Positions 63,201 through 64,000 of a DNA stretch of 64,000 nt are shown piece by piece. The notes beneath the pieces were generated by a model. It worked only from the letters and a program-made list of their open reading frames with translations, ran no database searches and had not been told where the DNA came from. Positions within the stretch are counted from its first letter, which is position 1. The number at the start of each line of letters is the position of its first letter. Location of the stretch: positions 6,989,501 through 7,053,500 of the forward strand of contig LR746268.1 of assembly GCA_902729315.2 (NCBI GenBank), in the 5' to 3' direction. Made by a program: the position numbers and the translations under genes. The stretch is from Spirodela intermedia (taxonomy: Eukaryota > Streptophyta > Magnoliopsida > Alismatales > Araceae).

Positions 63201-64000
63201 TTTTTTTCTTTTTTTTTTCCATGTTCCTTGATGTTCTCACGTTAAGCAATACATACAAATCCAATATAGTAGTGCTGTGCAAAGTGCTTGGATTCCTGTC
63301 AGCTTTTTTTTTTTTAGTAAATTATTTGTCGGATCTTGGAGGGTAACTCATATTTAGTTCATCTTATTACGTTTATACTTCAAGGGGATTCTCTGGGTAA
63401 AACTGCTTCAGACAACCTCGAGATGTCTAAATCTGGATAGTTGGACAAAGCTGTTCCCTCACCTGTCAGCAGATTTATAATACTTCAGCTAATCAGAAAC
63501 GATGATCCATCGCACTCCCGGGCCTCCATCTGATCCCAGCAGATAACACCATTTAAAACAAGAGCAGATGCCTATCTTGCCATCAATTGACTGTCTGGAG
63601 CTATTTTAGATATCCGATTACTATTTATGTCACATTTGTCTTCTTTTATTTTTTCCATTCCCTTCCCCGACATCAGGATCTATCTTCTGATGTTCTGAGT
63701 GCAGGTAATCGGCCCTCATGCTGACAGAGAGAGAATTCCTGGGATTGACATAGCACTCTCTGACCAAGAGAAATGGATGTTTGCAGATCATGAGGTGTTT
63801 GTGCTTGAAACACCTGGGCATACACGAGGTTCTATTTATTACTTTTCTAGAGAGGAGATGTGCTTGCCATCTCTGCTTGATTTGGATATTCTTCATTGAG
63901 GAAATAGTCTTTTTTGGATCAAAATATTTGATATCTACAATGATTTGAACGTTCCTTTCACTGTAATCTTGAACAGGTCATGTAACCTACTACTTTCCTG
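60289..64000 (+). CDS. GLX2: Hydroxyacylglutathione hydrolase (glyoxalase II), mitochondrial, 5' part
   Basis: Partial gene running off the right edge. Exons: 60289-60339 ([17 protein letters not shown]), 62386-62565, 62946-63149, 63705-63828 and 63977-beyond 64000. All junctions keep phase and have GT-AG signals. A Ser/Arg/Phe-rich N-terminus of about 70 residues resembles a mitochondrial presequence. [17 protein letters not shown] starts the beta-lactamase fold. The metal-binding motif [11 protein letters not shown] (THxHxDH) is in exon 3, and [15 protein letters not shown] spans exons 4 and 5. The enzyme hydrolyses S-D-lactoylglutathione to D-lactate and glutathione, completing methylglyoxal detoxification. 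Exon 1 is the least certain, because the first intron is 2 kb and the presequence is poorly conserved; the rest is firm. Confidence 0.9.
61526..61708. repeat. 93-bp tandem duplication in intron 1 of glyoxalase II
   Basis: Two head-to-tail copies beginning TTAGGCGCCTGGAGAATC at 61526 and 61619, with about five substitutions by eye. A shorter TGAGTTGATA triplet repeat lies at 61386-61415. Confidence 0.9.
62638..62661. repeat. GT microsatellite in intron 2 of glyoxalase II
   Basis: About 11 GT units directly after ATATGT. Confidence 0.9.

Noticed and set aside
63828-63899. Read-through end of glyoxalase II exon 4 with its own stop at 63899
   Set aside because: A good donor at 63829 and an acceptor at 63976 restore the conserved [11 protein letters not shown]; the stop is intronic.

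Overview
This is nuclear DNA of a flowering plant. The genes are split by GT-AG introns (with two clear GC-AG exceptions). The promoters carry plant telo-box (AAACCCTA) and site II (TGGGCC) motifs and GA/CT microsatellites. The products include plant-only families: a DYW-type PPR protein, the tapetal regulator MYB80, a DUF3755 protein, calreticulin-3 and a hAT-derived BED protein. Intron-poor genes (PPR, MYB80) are very GC-rich while others are AT-rich; that spread is common in monocots, but the species cannot be named from the sequence alone.

Layout, left to right. (1) 630-1981, minus: the first two exons of VPS39, running off the left edge. (2) 2652-4664, minus: a three-exon conserved gene of unknown function, head-to-head with (3) 6035-13750, plus: a ten-exon TBC/RabGAP gene. 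(4) 14949-19963, plus: a seven-exon DUF3755 protein. (5) 22232-24574, plus: a ten-exon multi-pass membrane protein, tail-to-tail with (6) 24930-26376, minus: RPL38, whose first coding exon is only the ATG. (7) 26926-29523, minus: an intronless DYW PPR gene. (8) 29773-33852, minus: an eleven-exon ASCH-domain protein. (9) 34750-35765, minus: MYB80. (10) 36236-38773, minus: a domesticated-looking hAT transposase with two BED fingers and a long 5' leader. (11) 41641-46114, minus: an intact twelve-exon DHRS7-like short-chain dehydrogenase (SDR-A). (12) 46735-54758, minus: a decayed tandem copy (SDR-B), split by a rearranged Copia retrotransposon (49930-54655) and by a second insertion (about 47.69-48.57 kb). 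(13) 55569-59868, plus: calreticulin-3 ending in HDEL. (14) 60289-64000, plus: mitochondrial glyoxalase II, running off the right edge.

Most genes are unrelated housekeeping or developmental genes: endomembrane trafficking (VPS39, RabGAP), translation (RPL38), organelle RNA editing (PPR), anther development (MYB80), ER quality control (CRT3) and methylglyoxal detoxification (glyoxalase II). The accessory biology is concentrated at 36-55 kb. There a transposase-derived gene adjoins an SDR tandem duplication whose second copy has been invaded and is decaying. The Copia element is the most unusual object: it ends on both sides in the same 5' LTR, primer-binding site and gag start, arranged as large inverted repeats, and I find no ordinary 3' LTR. 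Exon coordinates were set by eye from splice signals and reading-frame phase. Every multi-exon model given as intact has a total coding length divisible by three.
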